Assembly: GCF_000003605.2 (NCBI RefSeq)
Contig: NW_003135342.1
Location: forward strand, 113,261-150,480
From: Saccoglossus kowalevskii
Lineage: Eukaryota > Hemichordata > Enteropneusta > Harrimaniidae
Length of the DNA: 37,220 bases
Direction of reading: 5' to 3'
Position numbers and translations under genes: made by a program. The notes under the pieces are model-generated. The model was given only the letters and a program-made list of their open reading frames with translations. It made no database searches and was not told where the DNA came from. Position 1 is the first letter of the stretch; every line of letters starts with the position of its first letter. Positions 8,901 through 23,900 of this stretch are shown here, piece after piece.

Positions 8901-11900
8901 TAGTGAAGATGCCGAGTATTGGAGACCTTCATTACAATGTATGCACTATATTCTTACTGATACCTTTTTTCAGCTTGAAACAAAATAGTAGTTTGTACAT
9001 TATTTATTACCATATCCTCATCATGCATGCGAGATGGAAAGTTTGAATTATTATCAATTTGGAGAATTTTATAAAAATTACTTATAAAAGTTCCTTGAAG
9101 GCAAAAACAAAATATAAGTAAGCACCACTAGAAACAGTAAATTGTAAATAAGTAAGTTTAATAGTTAGTATAGTTTTTCCATCACAATTTGGTTTGCTTA
9201 TGCAGTTGGGAAGTAATCCCAACTATTTCTTACTCAGGGAAACCTTTTTAACATTAATGCATATGTAAGAGTTACAAAATACTATTACTCCTTAAGTTAG
9301 GGATATTATTTAACATTACTGCATAAGTTAGTGATACTAGATACCATTACTGCATAAGTTAGGGATACTCGATACCATTACTGCATAAGTTAGGGATACC
9401 AGATACCATTACTGCATAAGCTTTTTTACTAGTTTTTACACATTAATTGTCATTTCCAAGCAGAGTTTTAGATCATTCTAGTGACATTTGCAAAAATGGC
9501 TTTAACACTTTAAACAAATTACTATTTTCTGGCAAATTGTGCAAAAAAGTGCAACTTTTAGCATAATTTTTATGTATTTATCTATAATTATTAATTTTGA
9601 TCCGAATTGTCATAATTTTCCACTGCCAACACAAACTAATCAAAATTTTTGAATAAATGACTTTGGTTTTGGAATTCAAAGGATTAATTTTGACAAATGC
9701 CTGAATCTTCCAATTAGACGAAAAACTCTGGTTGGAGAATGAAAACTCATATTTAGAAAAAACAACATTTTCAACCTATTGATGATTTTTCAGTTGTTAG
9801 AATAGCAGAAAATGTCTCTTTTTCAAATTTTTTTTATAATTTTGAATTTACTTACTCGTTTTGGTCTATTCGCCGGTCAGCTGCATTTGAACTCACTGAA
9901 AAAAATGTGAAATCTAAAACAATGTGAGTATATATTCAAAAATAATTACATTTTTACATTACAATTATTTTCTAAGATTATGTTTTCCCAAAGCTACTTG
10001 TCTATTAAAAATGCAAGTCTTGTTATCTCTTTGTTTATTGGCTAGAAGCCACTATAATGTACATTATTGACCAATCACATACAATTTAACAAACCCACCT
10101 GCAGATGGTTTTTCTGGTTTCCTGATTGTTCTACTCCTGCAGACTATAACAGTTATGATAATGACCACTATGAGCGCTGCGAGCACAGCGACGGCGACAC
10201 CGATGGCAACACCAATCTGGGAAGGATCGTCTCTACTGGGACTGCGTGTACCGACCGTTGTAATCACTAAAACACAAACAAATTTTTTCTCAAATTCAGA
10301 AAATTGTTGCCAGGGTAACAGACAACATTAAAACACAAACTCAACATTAGACAACATGATCAACAACAATGTTTGAATTGTCAAAATATTTCCGTTTTAT
10401 GAAAAAAAAAATAACTGCAATTTAAACAATTCTGAAAATCAGTTCTGAAAACTTGCTAAGAAGTAATGTCTCCATAATGAAGGGATGACTACCACAGAAC
10501 TTCCATTACAGAACAGTTAACAACACTGACAACGACAATGGTATGGACAGATGTCTACAGAGAAGACAAATAATTGAACCTAATACTTACGCGTTCTTTT
10601 TTGTATTGCGTAACTTTCAGTTCTTCCCAAGCTGTTCTCACTCACAACTTTAATTTCATATAGTGTATCTGCATAAAGTCCTCGTATTGTTAGCGGTGGG
10701 TCAGTCGACTCCAACGACATCAACCAACCGCTATCATCTCCATCGTATTGACCTATCTGTCGATATTTTACATAATACACTGCTTGTTCGCCGCCATTGA
10801 AACCTGGCGTCCAGGTAATCATCATCATTGAATCAGACTTGTCGGTAACGTCAATATCCGTGACTGAATCGGGTTTCCCTGGAAACGCGAGAATTGAAAT
10901 GATGCATTTGGATCTAAAATCTACAAACCTATTGTATGTCTACACTATATGTTTTATCTATTTTAAAATACCGGTACTTTATTTTACCTGGAATTAATTT
11001 TGGCTGAAAAAACTTTTTTGGGAGTTTGTAGAAAGATTATTTTCACTGATTTTTCATTAGTAAAAAAAGGGAAAATGTGTATATACCAGATATATATATA
11101 TATATATATATATNNNNNNNNNNNNNNNNNNNNNNNNNNNNNNNNNNNNNNNNNNNNNNNNNNGATTTTATTTTAAATGAATCATTCTTTCAACAATATT
11201 AGCGAAAATAAATTAAAAAAAAAAAAAAAATTTACAGTAATTTGCATATTTTATCAATAATTTTCATCAAGATTTAAAAAAGTTAATAATCCAAATTAAT
11301 CAAAAATTTAAATAAATTTGTAGCAAAATGTAAAAAAAAAATGAGAAACAAAATTTCAAGGGTCAGGTTGAATTGAAATACGGTAGACAAATATGGATTG
11401 CCTGGTATAAATTTAAATATCCACAATACTAGATTAATTGTGTGAAATTTGATTGGAATTTTATAATTAAACAACAGAACAAAATTAATTTTCAAACAAC
11501 ATATGTTGTTATGATTAAACAAAATGGTTATTAAACAAGTGCACACACTTCACAAAATACATCTTTGTAAAAAAAAAAATAGTGTGCTTGCCCTTGATAG
11601 CAAACAGAAATAATAACAATAATTCTATAATTTTGTCAACAAATAAATACAAAAATAAAGAAAAAAAATATTTTTAACAAATTTGTGTTGAATTTTTATT
11701 TTGAATTGATAAAAAATGTGTCAAAATGAACGATTTAAACATGTGATGGGAATCAATTTTGTTTTGTTTTCTGTAAAAAGTGAACTATAAGAAAATACAA
11801 AATAAATAATTCTAATAATATATAAAACTACTTCACTATTCTAGAGAAGTCTGGAAAATGCATTATAAAAAATAAATATCTGGTTAACTATATTCTCCCG

Positions 11901-14900
11901 CCAAAACTGTAGTTGACCAACATGGCATTTTTTTTTAGAATTTCAGTAATCGGTTCCTCACTAAATAACAGATTGACCATACTTGGTAGTCATCGGTTTG
12001 TGCTACCCAAACATGCACCGAACGTCAAAAAATATCAAATATCCAAACAGAAATTATTCAAATATTTAATATTCAACCAAATTGTCAACATACACAAAAT
12101 TTGAAAATTTACTCAAGATAAAAAATATCACTGACAATATTTCTAATTCTAAGTGTTGAAACTGATCCAAAAAACTTCAAAATGTTACCACGGAAACCAA
12201 AGCCATATAAATTTCATAAATTTGAAATATATCAAGATAGACATATTTTGGCGGAAGACTAAAGTTTGGAAAAATTGAGAAGAGTGGAAAAAAAATCTAA
12301 AAAGATAGATAGTTATTTACTTACACGAGATGACAGAAGAGAATTTTTTCTAATTTTACTCTACTTAAGGGGTCCAAACTGAAACTAACGTAATTCTGTC
12401 ATGATTTTTCACTTACACTTACTTTTGCCCTCCAAAAAAACGTTCGTACTGTCCATACCCATCGTATTATTGACAGTACAGTTGTAGGTTCCATAGTCCC
12501 TCAACGGTTCCACACTATTAATGTATAGCACGCTGGTGGTGATGGAATCATCTGTTACCATGGTGACCGTGAAATGTACTCCATCACTTATGATCCGTCG
12601 GTTGCCATGGAACCAGTACACCTGCGGAGCGGGATTTGAGTTGGTCTGACAGATCAGTCGGGTTTCCTCACCGCTATTTGCTGCCGCCATGCGGTTGAAT
12701 TCAGTGTTGATGACTTGCGGTTTATCTGAAAGTAAAATCAAGATGTAGAAATTAAAAACCCACAATATATAAAAAAATATATATATAAAAAACGGATCAT
12801 CCAAGATTTTTTATCATATTATTAATGCAATTTTTATTGATAATTAAATTTTTTAATTACATTGTTTTATTTTTTCATTTATATGAGATTACGGGAACTA
12901 ATTTTATAATTCCAAAAATCTGCAGCTGCAGTAGAAGCAACGATTTAGTCATCATGAAATCAACGTCATATACCGTGTACCGGTAATATTACACCGCCAT
13001 ATACTATAATGGTGATGAAGGATCAGAAATTCCAAAAAAATGATAAAATAAAATGCGATGATTTTTTTGTTGAATGTCTGGTCACAAATGACATACACCT
13101 TCACATAATACGCTCCAAGACAAGACTAGGTAAATTTAGTTAATATTGCTAGTTAATAAAAATTGATAACTATTACAACCACTTTGCCTGGGTAATAATT
13201 ATCAATCGATCATTATTATAAATTTCAATAAAACATAAATTTTGTTAACTTCACAGGGCCTGCCATACTAGAAAATCATAGAATATTTTTTCAGATAATT
13301 TATTTCGGCAGTTTATTGTAATGTATATTATCGGTAGTTTGTGACATCATCAAAACTGCATGCCTGCAACTCACACTGACTTCAAGATGACAGTTATCAT
13401 GATTGCAATTTTGAGAGAGTCGTACTCCAAACAATCACATCAAATGAAAAAATAAATCAAAACAAAGACGCTTTTTACTTTGGTTGCTCAATAATGAAAC
13501 TGCGTCTTTTTTTAATCGTAACACACTGCCAAATTTTAATCCTTAGAATTATTTTTTTACGACAACATTTTGGAGATTTATTTTGCCAATTCTAGGCATT
13601 TTCCATAATTTTGTTGTCAATTTTGGATAATTATAAATAATTAATGGTTGTGATTAAAAATTTCAAAAGATTTAGGTTTTATTTTGTGAGAGGCAACATG
13701 ATGCAGCCTCCAGATCAAATAATTTCAAAACAGCAAAAATATACATCAAATGTTACAACTAAAGCTCAAATGCAGAACATACAGTGATATACCCCGGTAT
13801 AGTGTGAATACAAATTTCACCAATTTGTGTACATGCCATATGGGACCCACAACAACCGGATTGTGGTGCAATGATCATCACACCAAAATTAAATTAAAAC
13901 ATCTCGAAAGGTGGAAACCAAATTGACTAATTGCACAATTCAAACAGAAATGTTTTCCCGACAGGCAGAGCTCATATTTATTCATAAAAGTAGCACATGC
14001 TGTAAATTGTGTTCGTCGGCACTTCTTAGAAGTCAAACTAATTGTAACGCTTCTCCTCATTGGGTCATACACTCAGCAATACTATGAGAAAGAAATTCTC
14101 AGCCAATCAGGACAGGCGAGATTTGAGAGAATAGAGCAAAAGTTTAAATTGCTAAATTAACAATACACGCAGATGTCGAGAATGTCAATATGCGTCAAGC
14201 ATTTGACACAAAATAACTCTTCCTAGCCAAGGACACAGCTTGAATTTAATCAATATTATTTTGTTTAACACTACTCCTACCCATGTGTTACGATAAATTA
14301 ATGTTTTTTTGTTGTTTTTTTCATGCTCAATGTACCATCTTGCGGTAAATGTTTGACGCCATATTGAATTCTAAATTTCGTATTGATTGCATCGACTTTA
14401 TTTCAATTACATTCACTAACTTCTACCATAATCTATGAATCTGCAATGCATTTTGGGTAAATTGAACAATCTGTAAATCTGCTCAAATTGAATACAGTGC
14501 CCTCTGGTGGTGGGTGGGCATAACACCTTAACGCTATAGTCTTCATGCAGTTCGATTTGTGGCGAGTTATGGGAGTGATGTTAACACATTACCTACTGTC
14601 TGTGGTGCTTTGAGGCATGAGTGAAGTTTTTAAGAAAAATTGAGGGTTTTTTTAGCTCCTAAAGCAAAATTTTGTTTGACCAAATTGGTTGACTTAAAAG
14701 AAAAAGTTATCTTACAGAGACACAAGGCAGCTGCTCTAAAAGTAACACTAAATACTTACATTGGACTTGTATCTTGACGGCCTCGGACGGAGCCGGTCTG
14801 TTTGGCACCATGTTGTTGAACGCACTGCAATGGTAATCGTGATTGTGGTGCTCGCGAAACACAGTCAGCGTAATTTCCTGAGCAGTGACTTTCCCACCAA

Positions 14901-17900
14901 ACAAACCGCTAGTCAGCATGTCCTGGTTCATCCCCGGGATCTCCTGACCATCCCTGTACCATCGAATGCTAGCAGCCGGACTGCTACTACAGGATGTGCA
15001 CATTAAGGTGAGACTGTCACCTTCACGGAGGGAGCCGCGATACCCAGTGAGAGATGTGATGCAACCTTCTGGGTAGGTTGGTGGAACTGAAAGTAAAACA
15101 ATATACAGTTTTAAATATTTGTTTTTTCAGTGGAAAATGATAGGAAACTACATAAAAAAAAATACTTAATTCTCACCACTAGGAATTTTGTTATTGGTTG
15201 ATTTTATGACGTCTGTGAAGAAAAAATGTTGCGAGAGTCGACATTTTCACTGTTACAAAATTTCACGATCTTAACTGACTGAATTCCCAAAAAAATTCTG
15301 TTGTGAAATCGTAGCACTTTTATTTGTACCCGTTACTTAAAATGTTGTGTTATTTTTGCACATTTTGGATAAAAACACAATTCATTCATCCCTTTACATT
15401 TTATCAATGACCAACACGTACAGGTGAATGAAAATGTAGCATATGAGGGGAAGGAGAGGGGATTTTACCCATCACACCCCTATAAATGTCACACACTTTG
15501 AGTTAACCTATTGTGATCAATGGGCATGGAATATTCCATTACAAAAACAAAACAAACTCCAGGGGTGGCTGATCTATTCAAATTGTGTAGAGAGTTGCAT
15601 GTCCTTCACACTTTGGCAATGGACGTGGTCAATATTGGGTTTGTTTTTTCAACAGTGACTGTTTGCCCTGGGGGGCCATGAACACTCATGTATAAAATAG
15701 ACTGCTTTTAATGTTATCAATAACAGTCGAACACTTTCAAACTCCTTGGCACTGAAAAAAAACAACACAAAACGTTTTTCAAGCCCCAGTAAAAAATGCT
15801 ACAAAATGTACTTTTACAAAATTTTGAAACTATTAACATATACATTGATTTTTTCTTTTCGGCAAGTCAATGTCAACATTTATTTATTGGAATGAATTAA
15901 TTAAAAACAACAACAACAAAATGTTGGAAACAATTACATTGAACTCAACAGGAGGACTGTGTTAAACAAACAAAGTAATAAGTTCATTGAAAATAGTTTG
16001 GGATAGTTTCTTGGTAGCTGAAAAAACAGAAATAAAAACTATACAGACTATTAATTAAAAAAAAATATTAAATTTTTCGTCATCGCAAAAACAAGTCATT
16101 TGAAAATTGCATTTTCCAAAAATATAAAATATTGTTATTATAGCCTATATTTTCATTTCACTCACAGTACTAATAAATAGCCTAACTGACCATCAGCTGA
16201 GTTCCTGCCAAATTTTTTAAATTCATAAACCAAAATTACTTTGTTGAAGTAAATTAATTTCTTAAGTTATTTCTCCATTCTGCAAACCATACTTGGCAAT
16301 GAGGCAGTTTTTTTCTCAAAAACAAAGACATTCTTTGAATCTATTACAACGCTTTAAATATCAAGAGAATATCTCCTAATCACATGTATCAACTATATTC
16401 TATGTATTCCTGTATGAAAAATAAAAACAAAATGACAATTTTTTTTTTTTCAAACATTGGACACTGTTGAAATGAATATTAAATACACAAGAACATCAGA
16501 AATTTTGCTTTCTTTAGTCTAAAGTGTCTCCTAACTTGCTCGTTTTTTTTTCACCTCATCAGGTGAATCCTCAATTTAAAGATGGTCTTTGTTTTCTTTC
16601 GCAAAAGTTCCTTGCCTTACCCTCAATGTTTAATAATGGCATTTGTCTCAAATATCCAGAGGTTCTTCCGATGATATCCCTCGATAATCGGTGATTGTTT
16701 TTTTAATCTCTGAGTAGAATTTCAATAAGACTGTCAAAGTGAAGGACAATTAAAGAACCAAAATATTGCAGCTATCCATGGCTTACTACCTCAACTTGCT
16801 TGCCTGCTACGCGAGTTATTTATAAGCCAAGATGGAAATAAAGTTGGTTAAGTATCTCATGAAAACAAAAAGATATTTTTTTGAATCAAATTGTGTTGTT
16901 CTTTCCCATGATGCAGTGCATGGAACCGAGTGAAAACATTGCAAAATGACATGTTTATACAAAGTCTTTGGTTTATATTCATTAGATTAAACATTTTCAA
17001 AGTTTGTTCGAAGCAAGTGTCTATTTTCGCCATTTCCCATGATGCAATACAGTGAAAATATTGCGAAGTGACACATGTTCGTATTTGCAAGATTAAAAAC
17101 GACGACCACTTTGTTGTAATTTACAATGAAAAGTCCAATTTGAAATTTATTGTCCTCTGGTCCTACCACTAAATGGCGATCTAATGGATAGAAAAGGCGA
17201 TGACAATAACCGACTAAAAAGCTACAAGATAAACACGACATACATTTGTATGACTGTCAAATTTATCACATCACAATACAGGACTTAATTCCGTATTTGT
17301 CATTTTCGTTAAAAAAATGATGATATCGACCAAACTGAAGCATCTGGTACTAAAAGTACACATGCTGGAGGGGGTATCAAGTTCATGAATGATTTAGGCT
17401 TCTACGACAATTATCTATTCATAACACTGATTTTATCTTGACATGTTCATGATTAAAATTAATTGCGATAACAATGAAATCAGCGACACATGTCGCTATT
17501 TACGGATACAGTGCAGTTATTTTTTCTGTATTTCGGATTAGTATATTCGCAGAAATGCAGTTGAGTTAAGCGTATACACAAGGCAAAATCTGACACATTG
17601 GAAAAAAATACTGTCATTAAATATGCTATTCTCTGATTGGTCTGAGTGAGTGTAAGGGTAGCCAATCACGCATAATCTTGTAAATAGCTTTGCATGGACT
17701 CAGCTAATTTTAGAATATATCTGATTTTAAGTTTCATCATCATTGGTTGAATTTCGTCTATGCTAATGAAGTAGTTTTACATGTTTAGCACGGGATCCAT
17801 ATCAAACATAGCAATAGATGACTCTAATTATTAAACTTTGATGATAAATTAGTTATGATAAATAAATTTTTATCTTTCACTGCCAGACTTTCGCACCCAA

Positions 17901-20900
17901 ATTATTCTGCACTTTTTTCTTATATTCTTCAATATTTCTGGAAATGAACCCTAATTTTGGAGCCAACGGACAAAATTTTAGTGACTTTTCAGTTTTTACT
18001 CAAAAAATTTTGCCATTTTTGCCCCAATCTTCTGAAGAAAAGTTCAGACGTTAAACAGCCTATTTTGTGAATTTGTGATAAAAAGGTTAAATCAAAAAGT
18101 AAATAGAAAATGACGTCTATCTGGATCAAAATTAACAATATTGTATAAATAAAATAGAAAAAAATGTTTGCTGATAATTTGGCTCCTGTCATTTGACAAA
18201 AGAAGAAATAGAACAAGAGTAATTGAACCTAGCGGGTCAGGAAGAAAAAAAAAAGATTGTCCCAGAAAGCTCAACAAGTGAAACAGCCATTTAAGAACCG
18301 AAGAGGTCAAAGTTCAAGTCAGGTCTTCTTGTCCAGTCCAAGTCTCCTTATAAAGTACCGGAGGCCAAGACATAAACTACACATTATAGTTACAAAGCAA
18401 GCTAAGTTTTTTTTTTGTTTTTTTTTCACTTTCACAACTTTTGTTAGAAGACTTTTTAGTGGGAATTGATTGAGGTCATGTTATATCATTGCATCTCAGG
18501 TGAATGTCTTGTATAAAGTGTATTTTGATAATTTACACACAGATCAGTACACAGAAAACACAAATTTCAGCAACAATGTGGTTTTGATCGTTTGAAACAC
18601 TCACCTCCAGGCATTTAATCCCATGTTGTTTGTCCCCCCCCCAGTGATCTGCCTCAATAAAGTAAAGAAAAGCGGACTATCTCATTTAAAATAGGATGGG
18701 AAGGTACATAAATGAGGGGGTGGTACTTACAGAAGACTACTACAGGTACTTTCTGAGATGCCACTTCAACATCGCTGAATTCCAAATTTCTCCCAAAACA
18801 CTGAATTTCCACGCCATTGTACGATGGAGACACAGTTATTTCTAACTGTTGTTCGGTCACTTCTCCATTGTCCTCCCCTCGCCTGTAAGTTGCCCCCTTA
18901 ATGTTTTCAGCCACGCTACCACTGATTATGCTGTTCCCTTTTTTCCAGATTATGCTTGCAGCGGGATTGCTGCTGCAAACTGAACAGGTCAAGGTGAATT
19001 TTTGGTTTGCTACTACAGCGCCCTCGCCAGACAGAGATGCACATGATGGAGGAACTGAAAAAAAAGGACAAAGTCAAAAATTAATGAGATGCATAAAAAA
19101 TTTTATGAAATGTTAAAAAGGAAACCTAGAAGCAGAAAGCAAACAAAACAAAAGCATTTTTTCTACAACTTTAAAAAAATGACAACTCTAAGACAAAATT
19201 GGATTGTGGAAATGTCTATCACCTTCTTGCAGCACAAAGTGTTTATTTTTTCAGCTCTACCCTAAAAATACTTGAAACACAACTACAATGCTTAGAGGCT
19301 ATGATTTAATTATTCATAAATAAACAATTTGGAACGAATAACAAACTTTGAACTAGTGTACATTTCATCGATATACATGTACATACGCCATCACTGATTG
19401 GATAGCTTTGTAATTTTTTTTTTTTGAAACAGCAATGCTTAAAAAGTTCACATCAGAACCATCAGTAATTCTCACAATCTTTTACGATATAATAAAGTTG
19501 TGTTTTTTTTTTTGTCAAAGTTGTCAAAATTTAACAAGAATAACATTTCTCATTTTTACAAAGAATAAATTATTAAAAGGTTACAATGTCAATGTACATA
19601 ATTATTAATACATTATAGTTAATTAATAAAAAACCGTAGCTGCATTAGGCAGCCCAATATGTCAATGTGAACAATTCCAAAAATGCAATAAAATTTAATT
19701 TGGCATGTTCACTTGCTTTTCAGCTGACAAGTCATGGAACATTAACGATAATGAAGACAACATCAATATAAACTTGTATGGCAAAAAAATGTTGATGATT
19801 TAAAAGCTAATTTGACGAAAGACGACGAGATTCCTCGACTGAAAACACCTGTACAATTTGTACACATAGTAAATTTCACTGATGAAAGAACATAATTTGT
19901 CTTGCGGGGAAATTTGAGCAGTTCACAGAACCCAAATTTTTATAACAAAATTTAATGAGATCATATGCGTGTTTTGAATCATGTTTAATATTATCTTTTT
20001 TTTTTTTTTAAATATTTCCCAAGAATGTTTGTATGTTCAAAGACAAGATGAAAAACTCTGCTACAAACTTATGAATATCAATTTTATGTCACGTGAGCAA
20101 TTTTCAATTCAAAATGGCTGCCAAGTTAGAGCTTATAATGTTGTAGGGAAATCACAAAGTTATTGTTTCCATGGAAACACCTTTGAGTCCCCCTAGTTTT
20201 CATTTATTTGTTGGTTGGTTTCACTCAACAAAATATCAGGAATTTGTAGTGCTTTGGAAATTTTTGTATGTTTAGACGTTAACCACATCTATCCCATAAT
20301 ATATCATTTTGAACAAAGTCTCCATGTTGAGTTATTTTCAAATCACGAAAAATAAACATCACTCCAGACTTTGCAAGCCCTTGGTTATACGCCCTTGTTT
20401 ATAATGGTAGGAGTCTGTAGTGGGTCAGAAAACAGTATTTTTTTTTTCTGTACATGCGACATACAAAATACAAATATAGAAAAGGAATCACAGCTAAGCC
20501 TAAATCTCCGGCTTGGAATCGTATGTTTGCATAATGCGCACGTGATACGAAGAAAAAAAAACCTTTAATAGCGTATTGTTTCGGGGGTATTGGTATTTCT
20601 CTTCTAATAAATCCACAGAAGGTTCCACATCAAATCCGGTATATTTCATGCATGCCGCACTGAGGAAACGTGTCCAGAAAAGTTAAACAGGCGCAGTCCG
20701 TGCCTCAGTACAGAAAAAAAAAATAACTGAAAAAACCCATGTTATGCTTCAGTGGAAATCTTGGCAACAATGTTGTAACAGTGGGCCAGTAATCAGGCGC
20801 AAGGAAGCATTGTGACCGAGAATAATACACCGCACGTTGAGATGAGTCCCGATCAAAAACAAGAGTACCACAGCTGCTGAGTGGTGGGTTGAAGTGTACA

Positions 20901-23900
20901 TAATTTTACGCTTGAATGATTCCCCTTTGTTGTGTGAGGGTCGGTACTTTTAACCAAGGGAGGTGGACCATTATTTAGTGTTACCAGCACCCAAAACACC
21001 TTAATTAACATTTAATTTGGTTGAAAAAAAGTCAGTGTCATGGTAACGCATACTATTGAAAAGATTTCTTGAGTATTTGTTTACCACGTTCCAGCACTCA
21101 CATTCAATCAGGTGATCAAAGAATTAGAAGCCTCAGAATGGGAAAAACTTTTTTTTGCTCTGATGTCTATTCCTGAAAACGTGACATTTTTTGTTAGTCC
21201 AGGGACATACCAATGCGTACACATTCGTGATTGTTTGGTTGTTGTTTCAACATATTTTGTCAGGTTTTCTCAGCAAACTGTTACCATGGTGACACTGGCA
21301 AGAGTAAAAAATGAAAAAAAGGAGGTGTGGAAGTTAGGAGGATTGATCAACTGCATTTAATTTCACATCCTTTGGAAAGATTACTGTAAACATTTCAATT
21401 TTCATCGCTGGAACTTTTTGTGATTTCAGAATTTTATGGTTTTTTTGAAGACAAGATTTTGTGAAAGTCTCCGACACTATATTGTAAGAATCCATAGAAA
21501 ATATTTTTTACTGTTAGAAAATTTAACTCGCTAAAATTTGTCTCTATATTATAACAAAAGTCACAATCATCAGAAATGCAGTAAAAATACCAACCAAAAT
21601 CATAAAAAAAAACACTTGAATATACCACATTCTGAATAACAGTTGTTAAATTAAAGTCCCTCACATATTAGGACCTTCTTCTCCCCGTTCATAAATGCAG
21701 GTGACCTTCTCCTTATAACTGACTTCTGATTATAACTGATTTTACATGTGAGTAAAATGAGATGATCCCTTACTCAGGAGTGAACTCTCTCCTTGTCACT
21801 TATGGGTCAATTAATAACACACAAACATGGTAATATTATTATACCATTATACCCTGCACAGTAAGGGGCCATCTCAAATTTTTACAACTTTTTTGATAGT
21901 TTTCCAAATAATTACACAATATGGAGTCTTTCATGCTTAATTTCAGATGAATATTAATTTTAGTATGCCAGTGTTTATGTTTTCAGACTGGAGAAATAAT
22001 CCCCCCCCCCCCGAGTTTCATAAAAGTGTTTTATTTTGTTTAAGAGGCAGTGGTAGTCGTGCAGCACATGTAGGAATTTCATGTAAATAAACAATTTGTT
22101 TTGAACGGTCGTATTGTGTACGTCGATATGAATTCCATATCAAACAAGATGCGAAACTACGACCACCGCCTTTTAACCAAGGTGGCCACCATTTAGAATT
22201 TTTTTCCACGGTAGGTAACAACGAGACGAAAATAAAACCCAGCGAATAAATAAGCTCTATATACTATTAAAATGTTCACCTTACAGTGATTAAAATGAAA
22301 AATCAGTAATTTGAGAATCAACAAAAAATTTAAATATTTTTAAATTCCATGCTGGAAAATATTTAATGGTAAAAATCAGAACCGATCAATTAAGTAAACT
22401 ACAATGTATTGTCATAATTATAGGTTGATGAAAATATTACACATTCTGGCACCATGGCAACAGATGTTTTACTAAAACCTATATTTTGTGATTGTTAGTG
22501 TGTAACAGATACATTAATGAGAGGTGCCCACACTTTACAGGGATCACTGTAAAATACTTTATTTTCGTTTGAAATTAATTTTCGCCCAAAGGAATGATTC
22601 AGTTAAAATAAAACCCAGCGAATATACCTTTTTTCCTATATTTTACATTCAACTCGTGAAAATTATCGATTAAAATAAATTCCATACAAAACACCCAAAA
22701 CGTCTATTCAGTATTTATCAGTACTCTGGATTATGATAATTAATAACATAATTAATGTCTAGGAAATAAATGTGTCAACAAGAATTGTTACACAAGTTTA
22801 TGAGACAATTACCCATCTATACTGACTTGAGACGGGCATTTTGTTCTTCATATCAAGAAGATAAAGTAGAGATAGAGGAGATGAGGAGAGAGTCCTCAAA
22901 ACCCACAATTTAATTCATTAAATTTTTTTGTTGTAAAATAACAAAACAGATTGCTATCATAAAATTTTTATTTTTTATAAATTGTATTTTCTTACTTTTT
23001 TGTAATACTGGTTATTTCATCAGAACAAAAAAAAACCTGCGACTAAAAAAATCATGAGGCAAATGTCTGTTGTCTATTGATAACACAGAATTTTGATTTT
23101 TCTACTTTTAACAAAAAAACACTCAGTTACTCCTGTTTTTGAGAAGTGCCCTGATAACTGAGCAGCTTGAGTGACCAAAGCGAGCAGACTGACCACACAC
23201 AATGACATGTGAAGAACAGACATAAAACAGTAGAACACCATATTGCAGATGTTCTTTTGTTTCAGCCAGTCTAAATGTTTTGTTAAAAGACCACCACAAC
23301 AGTGCACCATCATTGTAATGTTGTTTATCACTGCCCTAATTTACCAGCCATAAGATTATATTTTCTCCCTATAATAGACCGAATAATTAAAACATGTGCA
23401 CTGCGAACGTAATTTCTTTGTTAAACATTCATTTTTAACTTCACCTGTAAATAAAGCTTTGCAAGAGAAAAAATAACTGAATTTTGGACAGATTTATTTT
23501 TCAGTACCATGGGAATTGTGTTTTATTTTTCTCTCTATCTGTTCATCATTATTCTAATTAATTTCCTAACCCTTTGTGTGCAAATTTTTTTCCCGCTCAA
23601 TTTTGGGTAAATTTGTTCACATATTCTGTAATTTTCACTGAATTCAATCTTAATTTGGGATAAAACAGACAAAATCTAACATTGCTTCTAGTTTTGATCA
23701 AAAAGTTTGTCAAATTTTCGCAACAGCGAGAAATATAAATGAATATTTTTTGAACGTGACTCAAAGTTAACTTTATAGGGTAAACTACTACTGTATATTA
23801 CTTTATTTTCACTTGGAATTTATTTTCACTGAAGGGATGCTTCAGTGAAAATAAAATCCAGCGAATATACTTTTTTTCCTATTTCTCACATGCAACTAAT

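Larger units (their letters stand above)
8175..9855 (-). other. Intron 8 (1681 bp) with old repeats
   Basis: The donor is GA|GTAAGT. The intron contains a 31-bp tandem repeat (9250-9421) and a probable copy of the AACCCTTT-type dispersed repeat (8318-8527). A second possible copy lies around 9515-9690. The rest is AT-rich and unrecognised. Confidence 0.8.
15087..18730 (-). other. Intron 3 (3644 bp)
   Basis: The donor is CT|GTAAGT and the acceptor TTTTACTTTCAG. I see no exon. It contains two related segments 131 bp apart (TTCCCATGATGCA at 16903 and 17034) and a copy of the dispersed AACCCTTT-type repeat at 17874-18023. Confidence 0.8.

Noticed and set aside
10067-10270. Plus-strand 67-codon frame opposite the transmembrane exon
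   Set aside because: It is the antisense of the true minus-strand exon, which has matching splice sites and phase.
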